NCBI GenBank assembly: GCA_016718845.1
Contig: JADKCK010000015.1
Coordinates: 87,163-151,162, forward strand
DNA: 64,000 nucleotides
Direction: 5' to 3'
Origin: Sphingobacteriales bacterium
GTDB taxonomy: Bacteria; Bacteroidota; Bacteroidia; Chitinophagales; UBA2359
Shown: in pieces, positions 17,323 to 25,300 of the stretch
How positions within the stretch are numbered: the first letter of the stretch is position 1
How the letters are laid out: each line of letters opens with the position of its first letter
Position numbers and translations under genes: made by a program
The notes under the pieces: generated by a model
The model's input: the letters and a program-made list of their open reading frames with translations, nothing else
Databases searched by the model: none
Told to the model about the DNA's origin: nothing

Positions 17323-18288
17323 ATGTTGCACATAACACCTTCACTTATTGGCTCGGCACGTTTGCAAACCAAGCCTTCGTTGTATCGTTTTACACCTGCT
17401 TTAGAGGGTGCGGTAAAGGTAGCCCTAACGCTTGGGCAACCGCTATTGGTGACAGGCGAGCCGGGTACAGGTAAAACCCAATTAGCGTATGCTTTAGCCG
17501 ATATATTGTCGCAAAAAGTGCCTAATTTTTGGGCAAAACCTATTATTTTTAACACCAAAACTACCTCGGCGGCAAGCGATTTGTTTTATTACTACGATGC
17601 TCTTCGGCATTTTAGAGATGCCAACATACGCCGAGCCGATAATACCGCTGCCCTTAATGTAGCCGATTATATAGAGTTGCGTGCTTTGGGTAAAGCTATT
17701 GCCTTAACCAACACCAACGACAACAATGCCCGTTTGTTTGTAAAAGATGCCGATTTGCAAAAGTTTGTGGGTGGTTCGGTGGTGCTTATCGACGAAATTG
17801 ACAAAGCCCCCCGCGATTTTCCGAACGATATTTTGCAAGAGATAGAAAACTATAGGTTTAGTATCAAAGAGGTGGATAATAATTTGACGCTGCAACGCAA
17901 TGTACAACATCCTATTGTGGTGATAATGACGAGCAACTCGGAGAAAAACCTGCCCGAAGCTTTTTTGCGTCGTTGTGTTTTTCACCACATTGAGTTTCCT
18001 AATGCCGATATGTTGCTACAAATTATCAAAAGCCACTTACCCGATGGTTCGCCCTACACACAACCACAGTTTATACAGCATTTTGAACAGTTGCGCGGTG
18101 TGGTTAAAAAGAAAAAACCTGCCACAGCAGAGCTTATAGCTTGGCTAAAACTACTCGAAGCCGAACAGTTTTTGCAATCCGATACGGTTAATTTTGATAA
18201 CCTAACCGAAGCCCAAAAACAAGTTTTGCAGATGAGTTACGCTGTTTTAGTCAAAAATATAGACGATAAAATGTTGCTCAACCCTTGA
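17323..18288 (+). CDS. MoxR-like AAA+ ATPase
   Basis: The protein has 321 residues from the ATG at 17323 (a TTG three codons upstream is less likely). One AAA+ module: Walker A GEPGTGKT (45-52), Walker B VVLIDEID (153-160), sensor 1 TSNSEKNLPEAF (Asn205) and a likely arginine finger pair at 216-217, then a small helical lid domain. An insertion with polar residues (about 75-145) lies between Walker A and B, as in MoxR/dynein-related ATPases. MoxR proteins usually work with a VWA-domain partner as a chaperone or metal-insertion pair. No VWA gene follows here; the gene is alone between a decayed sorting domain and a terminator. Its substrate is unknown. Confidence 0.82.
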   Translation: MLHITPSLIGSARLQTKPSLYRFTPALEGAVKVALTLGQPLLVTGEPGTGKTQLAYALADILSQKVPNFWAKPIIFNTKTTSAASDLFYYYDALRHFRDANIRRADNTAALNVADYIELRALGKAIALTNTNDNNARLFVKDADLQKFVGGSVVLIDEIDKAPRDFPNDILQEIENYRFSIKEVDNNLTLQRNVQHPIVVIMTSNSEKNLPEAFLRRCVFHHIEFPNADMLLQIIKSHLPDGSPYTQPQFIQHFEQLRGVVKKKKPATAELIAWLKLLEAEQFLQSDTVNFDNLTEAQKQVLQMSYAVLVKNIDDKMLLNP

Positions 18289-18308
18289 TGATGAATGCTT
18301 GATGATAA

Positions 18309-18350
18309 AAAAAACGCTGTTAGGGCTTTAAGCTCTAACAGCGTTTTTTT
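18309..18350. terminator. Bidirectional terminator between the MoxR-like and RidA genes
   Basis: A near-perfect hairpin, AAAACGCTGTTAG...CTAACAGCGTTTT, with A-run and T-run flanks. It serves the convergent genes on both sides. Confidence 0.9.
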
Positions 18351-18369
18351 ATAGTTTATCATTTACCCC

Positions 18370-18750
18370 TTACACCTCGATAAGGGCAATTACTTCTATT
18401 TCTATGAGTAGTTGGGGCATTGCCAAGGCACTTACTTCGACCATAGTGGCGGCGGGGCGTATGGTATCGAAAAACTCGCTGTGGGCTTTGGCTACCTCTT
18501 CCCATAGGTTTATGTTGGTTACATACATGCGGGTTTGTACTACGTTAGCCAAAGATGCACCGCATTGTTGCAGTGCTTTTTCTATTTTGGTGATGATAAA
18601 ATGCGTTTGTTGGTAGATGTTGCCTTCGCCTACAACCACTAAACCGTCGACGGCGGTTGTGCCTGCTACAAACACCATATTGCCTACACGCACTGCCCGC
18701 GAGTAGCCAACTATATCCTCCCATTTAGTACCCGACGAAACTTTAAGCAT
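18370..18750 (-). CDS. RidA/YjgF family enamine/imine deaminase
   Basis: The protein has 126 residues and a single chorismate-mutase-like RidA fold. RidA proteins hydrolyse reactive enamine/imine intermediates released by PLP enzymes, in the cytosol. Visible marks are VGNMVFVAGTTAVD (strand and substrate loop), the RMYVTNI block whose Arg binds the carboxylate, and the C-terminal IEIEVIALIEV strand with the catalytic Glu region. The position of Arg and Glu fits active RidA, although subfamily assignment is open. It is a single gene with its own ATG at 18750. Confidence 0.88.
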   Translation of the reverse strand: MLKVSSGTKWEDIVGYSRAVRVGNMVFVAGTTAVDGLVVVGEGNIYQQTHFIITKIEKALQQCGASLANVVQTRMYVTNINLWEEVAKAHSEFFDTIRPAATMVEVSALAMPQLLIEIEVIALIEV

Positions 18751-18886
18751 AAGCTGTTGATTATTGATGATGATTTGAGGTGATGAATGTGGGCGTTAGA
18801 ACGCGGTGATGTGCGCTATTGAGGTAGCATGTGGTTTGATATAGGGCTTAATAGGTGTTTGAGGGTTGGCTGCGCATAAAATTTTA

Positions 18887-18965
18887 CGGGGGTGCCACCA
18901 ACTTATCGAGTGAGGGAGTGCTAAGCATCACCCCCAAAAAAGACATTTACCGCGTCAAGCGGGGC
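18887..18965 (+). repeat. Dispersed 'GGGGTG...CACCCCC' repeat, copy A
   Basis: Starts GGGGGTGCCACCAACT, continues ATCGAGT, GGGAGTGCTAAGCATCACCCCC and ends CCGCG...AAGCGGGGC. The GGGGTG and CACCCCC ends form an inverted pair. It matches 31176-31273 closely, with the ~24-bp 'GGCTACGCTCAACA' insert missing. Confidence 0.75.
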
Positions 18966-18986
18966 GGGTAGTTTTGATTACTGTAC

Positions 18987-19190
18987 GGGGGCAAAGAAGG
19001 GGAGAGGGGGGGGGGGGGGTTGGGGGAGAATTGGGGGGGCTTGCCCCCCCCCCCCCCCCCAAAGGGGGGGTTTTGGGGGGGGAAGGAAGGAAACCAAAAA
19101 AAAGGGGGGGGGGGGAAACGAAAAAGGGGGGCCACCCCCGGGAAAAAAAAACAACACGCCCCCCCCCCGGTGGGGGGTGGTGTGGGCCAA
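18987..19190. other. Homopolymer-dominated G/C tract, probable assembly or base-calling artefact
   Basis: Runs of G14 (19006-19019), C17 (19044-19060), G8 (19075-19082), G12 (19104-19115) and C10 (19159-19168) occur in about 200 bp of an otherwise AT-rich intergenic region. Short frames on both strands through it are Pro/Gly homopolymer products. At its right end it merges into the 3' end of the MITE-like family (CTGGGTATAAAAATG), and the bases between the G runs loosely follow that element's internal sequence. The tract is therefore best read as a corrupted copy of the element rather than real DNA. Confidence 0.75.
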
Positions 19191-19242
19191 CAAACTGGGT
19201 ATAAAAATGTAAAATACTCAATTATTGAAATGGGTTGCGTAA
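19191..19242 (+). repeat. MITE-like family 2, copy 3 (3' end only)
   Basis: CTGGGTATAAAAATG, ATACTCAATTATTGAAATGGG and TTGCGTAAG match the last ~50 bp of the copies at 21410-21726 and 51425-51823. The rest of the element is lost in the G/C tract just upstream. Confidence 0.8.
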
Positions 19243-19248
19243 GATAAG

Positions 19249-20016
19249 TTACTGATTGTTAAACACAACGGGTATGCTATAGTAAGCTTTTACGGTTTGG
19301 TTGTTTATTTGTGCGGGTATCCATCGGGGCATTTTGTGTAGTATTTGCAGGGCGGCTTGCTCAAATTGGGGGTAGTTTTTAATGCCTTTTTTTACAAAAG
19401 GGTTCGCTAATTGTCCATTTTCGAGTACTATAAAGCCGATGTATACGGTTCCGGTTTTGCCATTGGCATTGGGTGGGTAAATTAGGTTTTGGTTGATGAA
19501 CTGCATCATGGCATCAAAACCAGTTGGGAATTTAGGCGGTTGGTCGGGGTTTTGGTACACTACTAAGCCGGTGGTATCTATGTTGGTAGTGATGCTATCT
19601 GTTTGGATAATGTTGGTGGTGTCGGGTGTGGCAATTTGTAGTGTGTCGGGGTTGATAGGGTAGGGTAGGGGCAGTGTGTCGGGTAGTGGAGTTTTAGGGG
19701 TAGGTAAGCGGGTGGTATCGGGTAGTGTTACGATGTTGGGGGGTGGCGTTTGGGTATTAGGTGGCAATGTGGGTTTGGGTGCTATGTTGGCTTTGGATTT
19801 AGCTGTGTTACTTGCTTTAGTGATATTTGGGTGTAATTTTGTATTTTGGGTGGTTTGTGGCGAGTAATCCTGTACATCTAATTGCAGTACAATGCCATCA
19901 ACGGCTGCGGGTACTAGGTATGGATGCAGCCAATACGAGGACAGATAGGCATACAAAAAGCCATAAAAAACAAAAGTTGCAGCCAATGCATGGTGGGTAT
20001 AAGGTTGTTTTTTCAC
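19249..20016 (-). CDS. TonB-like protein (energy transducer C-terminal domain)
   Basis: The protein has 255 residues from a GTG start at 20016, chosen because it lies 7 bp after the upstream stop. One N-terminal transmembrane helix (about 10-30), a long Pro/Thr-rich spacer (about 55-150) able to span the periplasm, and a C-terminal TonB domain (about 160-255) with NQNLIYPPNA, GTVYIGFIVLENG and the ALQILHKMPRWIPA helix. TonB proteins pass proton-motive energy from ExbBD to outer-membrane receptors; no exbBD is in the window. It follows a second TonB-like gene, probably as a paralogous pair. Confidence 0.85.
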   Translation of the reverse strand: MKKQPYTHHALAATFVFYGFLYAYLSSYWLHPYLVPAAVDGIVLQLDVQDYSPQTTQNTKLHPNITKASNTAKSKANIAPKPTLPPNTQTPPPNIVTLPDTTRLPTPKTPLPDTLPLPYPINPDTLQIATPDTTNIIQTDSITTNIDTTGLVVYQNPDQPPKFPTGFDAMMQFINQNLIYPPNANGKTGTVYIGFIVLENGQLANPFVKKGIKNYPQFEQAALQILHKMPRWIPAQINNQTVKAYYSIPVVFNNQ

Positions 20017-20023
20017 GACGGAT

Positions 20024-20941
20024 TTATTGTAAAAAAAACTGTATGGGTATGTATATAAACGACCTAACTGCTTTGCCGTCTTTCATTGCGGGTGTCCATT
20101 TGGGCATAGTTTGTATAACACGCACGCCTTCTTTGGCAAAGCCGCTATCGGGGATATCGCGTTTAACTTTTACTATGCCAATGCTGCCGTCTTCTTTTAT
20201 TTCGCAGCCAATATAAACGGTTCCTTCTATACCTTTTTCGCGGGCGTTAGGCGGGTATTTTATGTTGTTGTGCAGGTACGAAATTAGGGCATCTTCGCCA
20301 CCCGGAAAACGCGGAAACTCGTCAATAGTCATTATGTCTTTGGGTAAGCTGGGCGTATTAGTGGCGGTATTGTTGGTGGTATCGTTTTTGCCCGAGTTGG
20401 CAGCGTCGTCTTTTCCGTTGCCTTTATTACCGTTTTGGGTGTTTAAACTGTCGGTTTTGGGTGTGGGTGTGGGGTTGTTGATAGGGGTATTGTCTTTTAC
20501 AACAATAGGTATTTGGCTTACTGTTTTGGGTTTAGGCGGGTTAGGTTTGGGTGCGGTTGTTGTGCGGGGCTTAGGTTTAGGTGCTTCGGGTGGTGGTTTG
20601 GGCGTGGGTGGTGGTGGTAGCAGCACTACTTGTATGGTGTCGGGTGGTGTCCATTCTTCTAATTGGGTGCTTTTACCCAACCAATCCCAACCTAAATTTG
20701 ATGATGACTGCCACAAAATTATCAACAAGCTAAACAACCAAAGGGCAACAGCAAAGCTCAACCAATAGAAAAGCACCCGAAAACCGCGCACATCGGTTTC
20801 GGGGTATCGGGATAAGTGGTACGGCTCTGTTTTGTTTTTGTTTTGGGTAATAATGCGGTTTTCTAACCGATTTTTAAACTTTAAAAAATACAATAACAAA
20901 CCTATACTCAACAGTAAAACAGCAATAGTTAAACCTATCAA
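20024..20941 (-). CDS. TonB-like protein with two N-terminal membrane helices
   Basis: The protein has 305 residues. The only start at the frame's beginning is TTG at 20941 (an in-frame TAA lies three codons upstream), so the N-terminus is uncertain. Two hydrophobic helices (about 2-22 and 57-80) precede a Pro/Lys-rich stretch (LPPPPTPKPPPEAPKPKPR) and an Asn/Gly linker. The C-terminal TonB domain (about 205-305) shows FPGGEDALISYL, NIKYPPNAREKGIEG and VIQTMPKWTPA. It is 7 bp upstream of the second TonB-like gene and close to vanZ and sprA on the same strand. Confidence 0.85.
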   Translation of the reverse strand: MIGLTIAVLLLSIGLLLYFLKFKNRLENRIITQNKNKTEPYHLSRYPETDVRGFRVLFYWLSFAVALWLFSLLIILWQSSSNLGWDWLGKSTQLEEWTPPDTIQVVLLPPPPTPKPPPEAPKPKPRTTTAPKPNPPKPKTVSQIPIVVKDNTPINNPTPTPKTDSLNTQNGNKGNGKDDAANSGKNDTTNNTATNTPSLPKDIMTIDEFPRFPGGEDALISYLHNNIKYPPNAREKGIEGTVYIGCEIKEDGSIGIVKVKRDIPDSGFAKEGVRVIQTMPKWTPAMKDGKAVRSFIYIPIQFFLQ

Positions 20942-20994
20942 AGATGTTTATAGCTTGAAAGAAGGTAATGAGGTTTTTGGACTAATAGTTTGGG

Positions 20995-21378
20995 CTACAC
21001 TTTTGCTAATTTTAGCCTATTATAATTCAGCCATATATTAGCAAATAGGCTGCCTATGCAGTTGGCAATTAGGTCGTCGAGTTCAAAGTGCCTATTGGTA
21101 ACGCCGTATTCTTGTACAATTTCTATGCCTAAACCATATACTAACGCAATAAGTAGGCTAAAAATTGTTTTTTGCTGCGCAGAAAAGCTCGGGTTTGAAT
21201 AACTCCAAACCCGATGCCATAAATAGGTAAGTACAAAGTAAAAAAAGGCATGAACCAATTTATCTATCCCTATCAAATTAAATTCAATTTTGGGTAGATG
21301 AGGTAACGGGACGATAGACAATGCCAAAATAAACAACATCCAAACAATGGGCAGATAGCGGCTTTGGGCAAGTTTCAT
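20995..21378 (-). CDS. VanZ-like membrane protein
   Basis: The protein has 127 residues from the ATG at 21378. A longer frame to 21435 is rejected because it runs into the repeat element at 21410-21726. Four hydrophobic helices; family blocks are the first helix with a Pro turn (SIVPLPHLPK), IDKLVHAFFYFVLTYLW, and GIEIVQEYGVTNRHFELDDLIANCIG, whose acidic EIVQ...DDLIAN pattern is typical of VanZ-like proteins. Its function in Bacteroidota is not established. Its position between tonB-like genes and gcvH is a common arrangement near sprA as far as I recall. Confidence 0.85.
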   Translation of the reverse strand: MKLAQSRYLPIVWMLFILALSIVPLPHLPKIEFNLIGIDKLVHAFFYFVLTYLWHRVWSYSNPSFSAQQKTIFSLLIALVYGLGIEIVQEYGVTNRHFELDDLIANCIGSLFANIWLNYNRLKLAKV

Positions 21379-21409
21379 GGCTAAAAATTTGCGTAAATTT
21401 AGATGATTG

Positions 21410-21726
21410 ACTGATGTTACGCAGGGATAGAGCAAACAAGGTGGATATTAAGCAGCATGGGACTTTGAAAATAATTTGTGGTTATTTTGCTACTACATTC
21501 GGCTCGTTAAAAGTTTGTTACTTTTTTTCTTGACAAAAAAAGTAACCAAAAAGTCAAGGCTGGTATAGTAATGGCGTGTCTCAAACAGTATTTTTTTTTA
21601 ACCGCTCCATTTATGCCTATTTCTTAACGCCAATTCCTATAATGCCGGTCCCGAAGAAATCAGCTGCACAACTGGGTATAAAAATGCAAAATACTCAATT
21701 ATTGAAATGGGCTGCGTAACACCAGT
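21410..21726 (+). repeat. MITE-like family 2, copy 1 (15-bp terminal inverted repeats)
   Basis: Begins ACTGATGTTACGCAG and ends CTGCGTAACACCAGT, inverted with one mismatch. Internally it has GTTACTTTTTTTCTTGAC, a following AAAAAAAGTAACCAAAAAG (a hairpin around GTTACTTTTT/AAAAAGTAAC), CGCCAATTCCTATAATGCC and GGGTATAAAAATGCAAAA. Compared with 51425-51823 it lacks about 80 internal bp. It has no transposase gene. It fills almost all of the gap between vanZ and gcvH. Confidence 0.85.
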
Positions 21727-21768
21727 AATTGATATTTGGCATAACATCAAGTAAAATTTTCAGCAAAT

Positions 21769-22149
21769 TTATTCGCCAACTAATGCTTTATAGTCATCAG
21801 CGGATAAAAGTGTATCTACATCTGCCATATTATTGGGGCGTACTTTTATCATCCAACCTTTGCCGTAGGGGTCTTGGTTAACCAAATCGGGTTGGGTGTT
21901 TAGTTCTTCGTTTATGGCTACCACGGTTCCGCTAATAGGCATAAACAGCTCTGATACGGCTTTTACGGCATCAACAGTGCCAAAAACTTTGTCTGCTGCC
22001 ACTTCTTGGTCAAGTGTGGTGATGTCGACGTACACGATGTCGCCTAGCTCGCTTTGAGCAAAGTCGGTGATACCCACACACACTAAATCGCCTTCGATTT
22101 GTGCCCATTCGTGGTCTTTGGTGTAGCGTAGTTCTGCTGGGATGTTCAT
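21769..22149 (-). CDS. gcvH: Glycine cleavage system H protein
   Basis: Lipoyl-carrying shuttle protein of the glycine cleavage system, moving the aminomethyl group between P, T and L proteins in the cytosol. The 126-residue length fits the family. The start RYTKDHEWAQ and the lipoylation block FGTVDAVKAVSELFMP (Lys63) are clear, followed by GTVVAINEELNTQPDLVN and the C-terminal GWMIKV. The other gcv genes are not in the window. Bacteroidota often have gcvH next to vanZ and sprA, as here. Confidence 0.97.
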   Translation of the reverse strand: MNIPAELRYTKDHEWAQIEGDLVCVGITDFAQSELGDIVYVDITTLDQEVAADKVFGTVDAVKAVSELFMPISGTVVAINEELNTQPDLVNQDPYGKGWMIKVRPNNMADVDTLLSADDYKALVGE

Positions 22150-22252
22150 TTTTTTTGTTTTTGTGAGAATTTGGAAGAAGTTAAAAGGCTTGTGTAGCCG
22201 ACAGTTTATAGCCGACAGCGGACAACCCTTGTAATTGGGTGCAAAAGAACGG

Positions 22253-22304
22253 AAAAATCTGCAAACTTTGGGTATAAAGTGACCTAAGTTTGCAGATTTT
22301 TTTT
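22253..22304 (-). terminator. Terminator downstream of sprA
   Basis: Arms AATCTGCAAACTT and AAGTTTGCAGATT with a ~25-nt loop and T/A-runs on both sides. It lies 36 bp past the sprA stop on the minus strand and separates sprA from gcvH. Confidence 0.8.
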
Positions 22305-22339
22305 GTTTATATTATCACCAATAAAAATTAGCCATGTGT

Positions 22340-25300
22340 TTAGAGTGTAAAGTTCAATCTAATACCGCCGCGCACATTTACAACCGGGAAAGAAGTAGTA
22401 ACTGCAGGGATACTTCGGGTGTATTCGTAGAACAAAGAAGTACGGAATTTTTCGCTCACTACATAGTCAATAGAGGGGGCAATACGCCACGTTTTAGTAC
22501 CGCTGGTTGGTTCGTAAATATTTTGGTCGAGGCGGTAAAGCGTAGTGATGTTATTGCGGTAGGTAAAGTCGAAATTAAATTGTAGTTCGTTGCTTAGGGT
22601 TATTTTTTTGCCTGCAAACTTAAGCGGCAGCGATAAACCTGTTAGTTTGTAACTGGCTCCAATGGTCATTTCGTCCGAGCGGCTTTCGCTTAGTTGGTAA
22701 TCTTGAAAACTCATTGCCAAAATGCGCGATTTTTTATAGTCAAATCGTCCGGTAATACCATTTTTTAGGGTAGCATCTATGCCAATAAGTGGCGATAGTT
22801 GCTCGGATATAGTAACTTGGGGTATTTGGAAATAAGAGGCAAAGTTACCGCTTAAGGTGTCTAGTTGGTTGTTACTTGCAAGCCTTATGTATTCATCTAC
22901 CAAATAATCCATTACAGCTTGGTCGTTGGCTAATTGTGTGCCATCGTAATAAAGGTCGTCGTAGGCAATGTTGTTTCGGTAGTTGTTTACGCTCATGGTG
23001 GAGGTGTAGCCATGCGACAGGTTAAAATTGGTAAATACCTCTTTAAACCAAGGCAGTTTGTTTAGTCCGTTGTAGGTAATTTTCCAGTTGGGTAACGGAA
23101 TAAAGTTGAACGGATTGAGGTTAAACGATGCGGCATCTTTACCTTTATAAGCGGCTAAGAAGGCTGGTAACAACACATCTTGCGAGTACGGACCGTAACC
23201 TTCGGGGAAAGCGGTGTTGGTTTCGCCTGTTAAGGGGTCGGTGTAATTGCCGAGTGTTTCGCCCGTGTTTTGCTCGTACAAATCGCCAAAACGGTTGGCA
23301 ATAACTGCGCGGTTGTCTTCAAAATCGCGAAAAGTGAAGGGTATCTTACTGGTATCTAAACCTGTAAACATGGTGGGTAGCAAAAAGGTTGTCACCGAGT
23401 AGTTGCCTACATCAATTTTCGAGAAGTGACGGTAGGTACTGCCTGTTTGTTCGGTTTTATAAAACTCGTTGTGGTTTTTGGCATAAGATAGGTTAAAGGT
23501 TACATCTACCTTTAAATCGCGGATAGGCTCGAGGTTTATTTTGGCGTTAAGGGTGGTGTTGCGCGTTTGTATAACTTGGTTGTTTTGGTAGATGTTGGGC
23601 GTAATAAAGTTATTTACGGCAGCCCACTCTAACCACGATTTTAGCTGCGGTTGATACCCAAACAAGAAGTCGGCGCCTGGGCGTGGTCCAATATTTTGGG
23701 TGTCTTGCCAGTTCATGCCCACATATTTGGGCAGTGGCATAAAGCCGGGCAAGGTGGTGCTATTTTTTTCGTTGTAGGTAAGCGATACGCGGCGCAAACT
23801 CAACAACGGACGAAGTACAAAACGTGCTCCGGGGCTTATGTCGCTGCCGCCAGCATTTTTATCTTTTTTCTTGTCCTTTGTTTTATCGTCTTTGGCGTCT
23901 GGGTTTTTATCGGTATCTTTTCCTTTGCCTTTTTCGTCTTTGTTTTTAGGTTTGTTGCCTTTTGCTTTGGCTGGGGTGTCTAACTTTTTCAAAAACGGCA
24001 CGGTCGAGTACAATTTGACAAAGTTTAGCTCGCCGTTTATTTCAAAATCTTGCGAGTTGCGCACCATATTACCCAATGTATCCGACATTGCCAATGGCGA
24101 GCCGTCCCAAGTGTAAGTGCTGCCATATTTGGTGCGTAGCTGTGTCCAAGCCAAGAAAGGTATTTTGTCCATTGGCACATTATACGACAATACGGCAGAT
24201 TGGGTATATTGTCGGGGGCGGCCTAAACGTTTGATGTTTGCCCAAAGGGTGTCGTTAGGTGTTTTGCCTTGCTGGGGTTCGTCGATGATAGAGCGGTGGG
24301 TGGCATTAAAATCGAAGGTGATAGAGCGTGCGGGGTTGTATTTCAAGCCATAGCCTCTGTCCCAAGTAAATATTTTTTCGTAGAGTGGGGCAATAGGTTC
24401 TTCGCCAAGGCTTAATGGGCGCAATTGCAGGGTTCCTAATTGTCGGTTTACATCGCTGCGCAAATTTATGTTGGTAGGCACAAAGTTAAAGTTAAAATCG
24501 CGGATAAGTGCCAAATAAGGGCTTTTCGATTTTATCAATTTCGAGAAAGGTGCTATGTAGGCGGGGCGTGTGCTGTAGTTGTACACCAACGAACCTTTGT
24601 GGCGGGTTTCTAGGTCGCGTTCAATGTATGGGTCGGTGGTTTCGGTTTGCGTATAGGCGTAGGTTGCCGAAAAGTTTTCGATGTCCCAAACTTTGGGTTT
24701 AAGATTGGGTTTTACGCGGTCTTTGCGCAAATTAGTTATGTTAATACTTTTGGTGGTGGTGGTAGTTTGGCGTTGTTTGCGTGCTACTCGGGCGCTGTCT
24801 TCGCCATAAGCCAAGCGTATTTCATCAACATTTCGTTTCAGTAATACATCGCCGTCGTAGGGGTCGTATTTGGGTTGGCTTAGGGTTTGGGTGTAGCCAG
24901 CATATACGGGTGCTTGCAAGCCTACGGTTTTGGGCAACATTCTGCCTAAGTTAATGGTTGCCGATGCGTTACCTTCGTAGTAGTTATCCAAAAATCGGTC
25001 TTGAATTTCTTGGTCAAGGGTACCGAAGCCTGCGGTGTGCATTTTACCAGCAAGGGTTATATTACCCAAATCGGCAAGTTTAATGTCGGCGCGGGCAATG
25101 GCTGCATAGCCTGCGCTGCGGTCTAACTCGGTTAGGCGTAGTTCGTTAAACCATACTTCGGCGCATAGGTTGTCGCCATCGTCTTCGTTTTGTGTTTGCG
25201 AGTTGCGCAAGGGGTTGCGCACGCCCAACATGGCTAATTTGGCATCGCCCAAATCGGGGCTACCTACTACGGTAATGCGGTAGGTTTCGGTAGTGCCATC

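Noticed and set aside
18955..19247. Several overlapping Gly/Pro-rich frames on both strands
   Set aside because: They are translations of the G/C homopolymer tract, which looks artefactual, and have no family resemblance.
21379..21435. N-terminal extension of the VanZ-like protein to 21435
   Set aside because: The extension lies partly inside a MITE-like element; the ATG at 21378 starts the hydrophobic family N-terminus.
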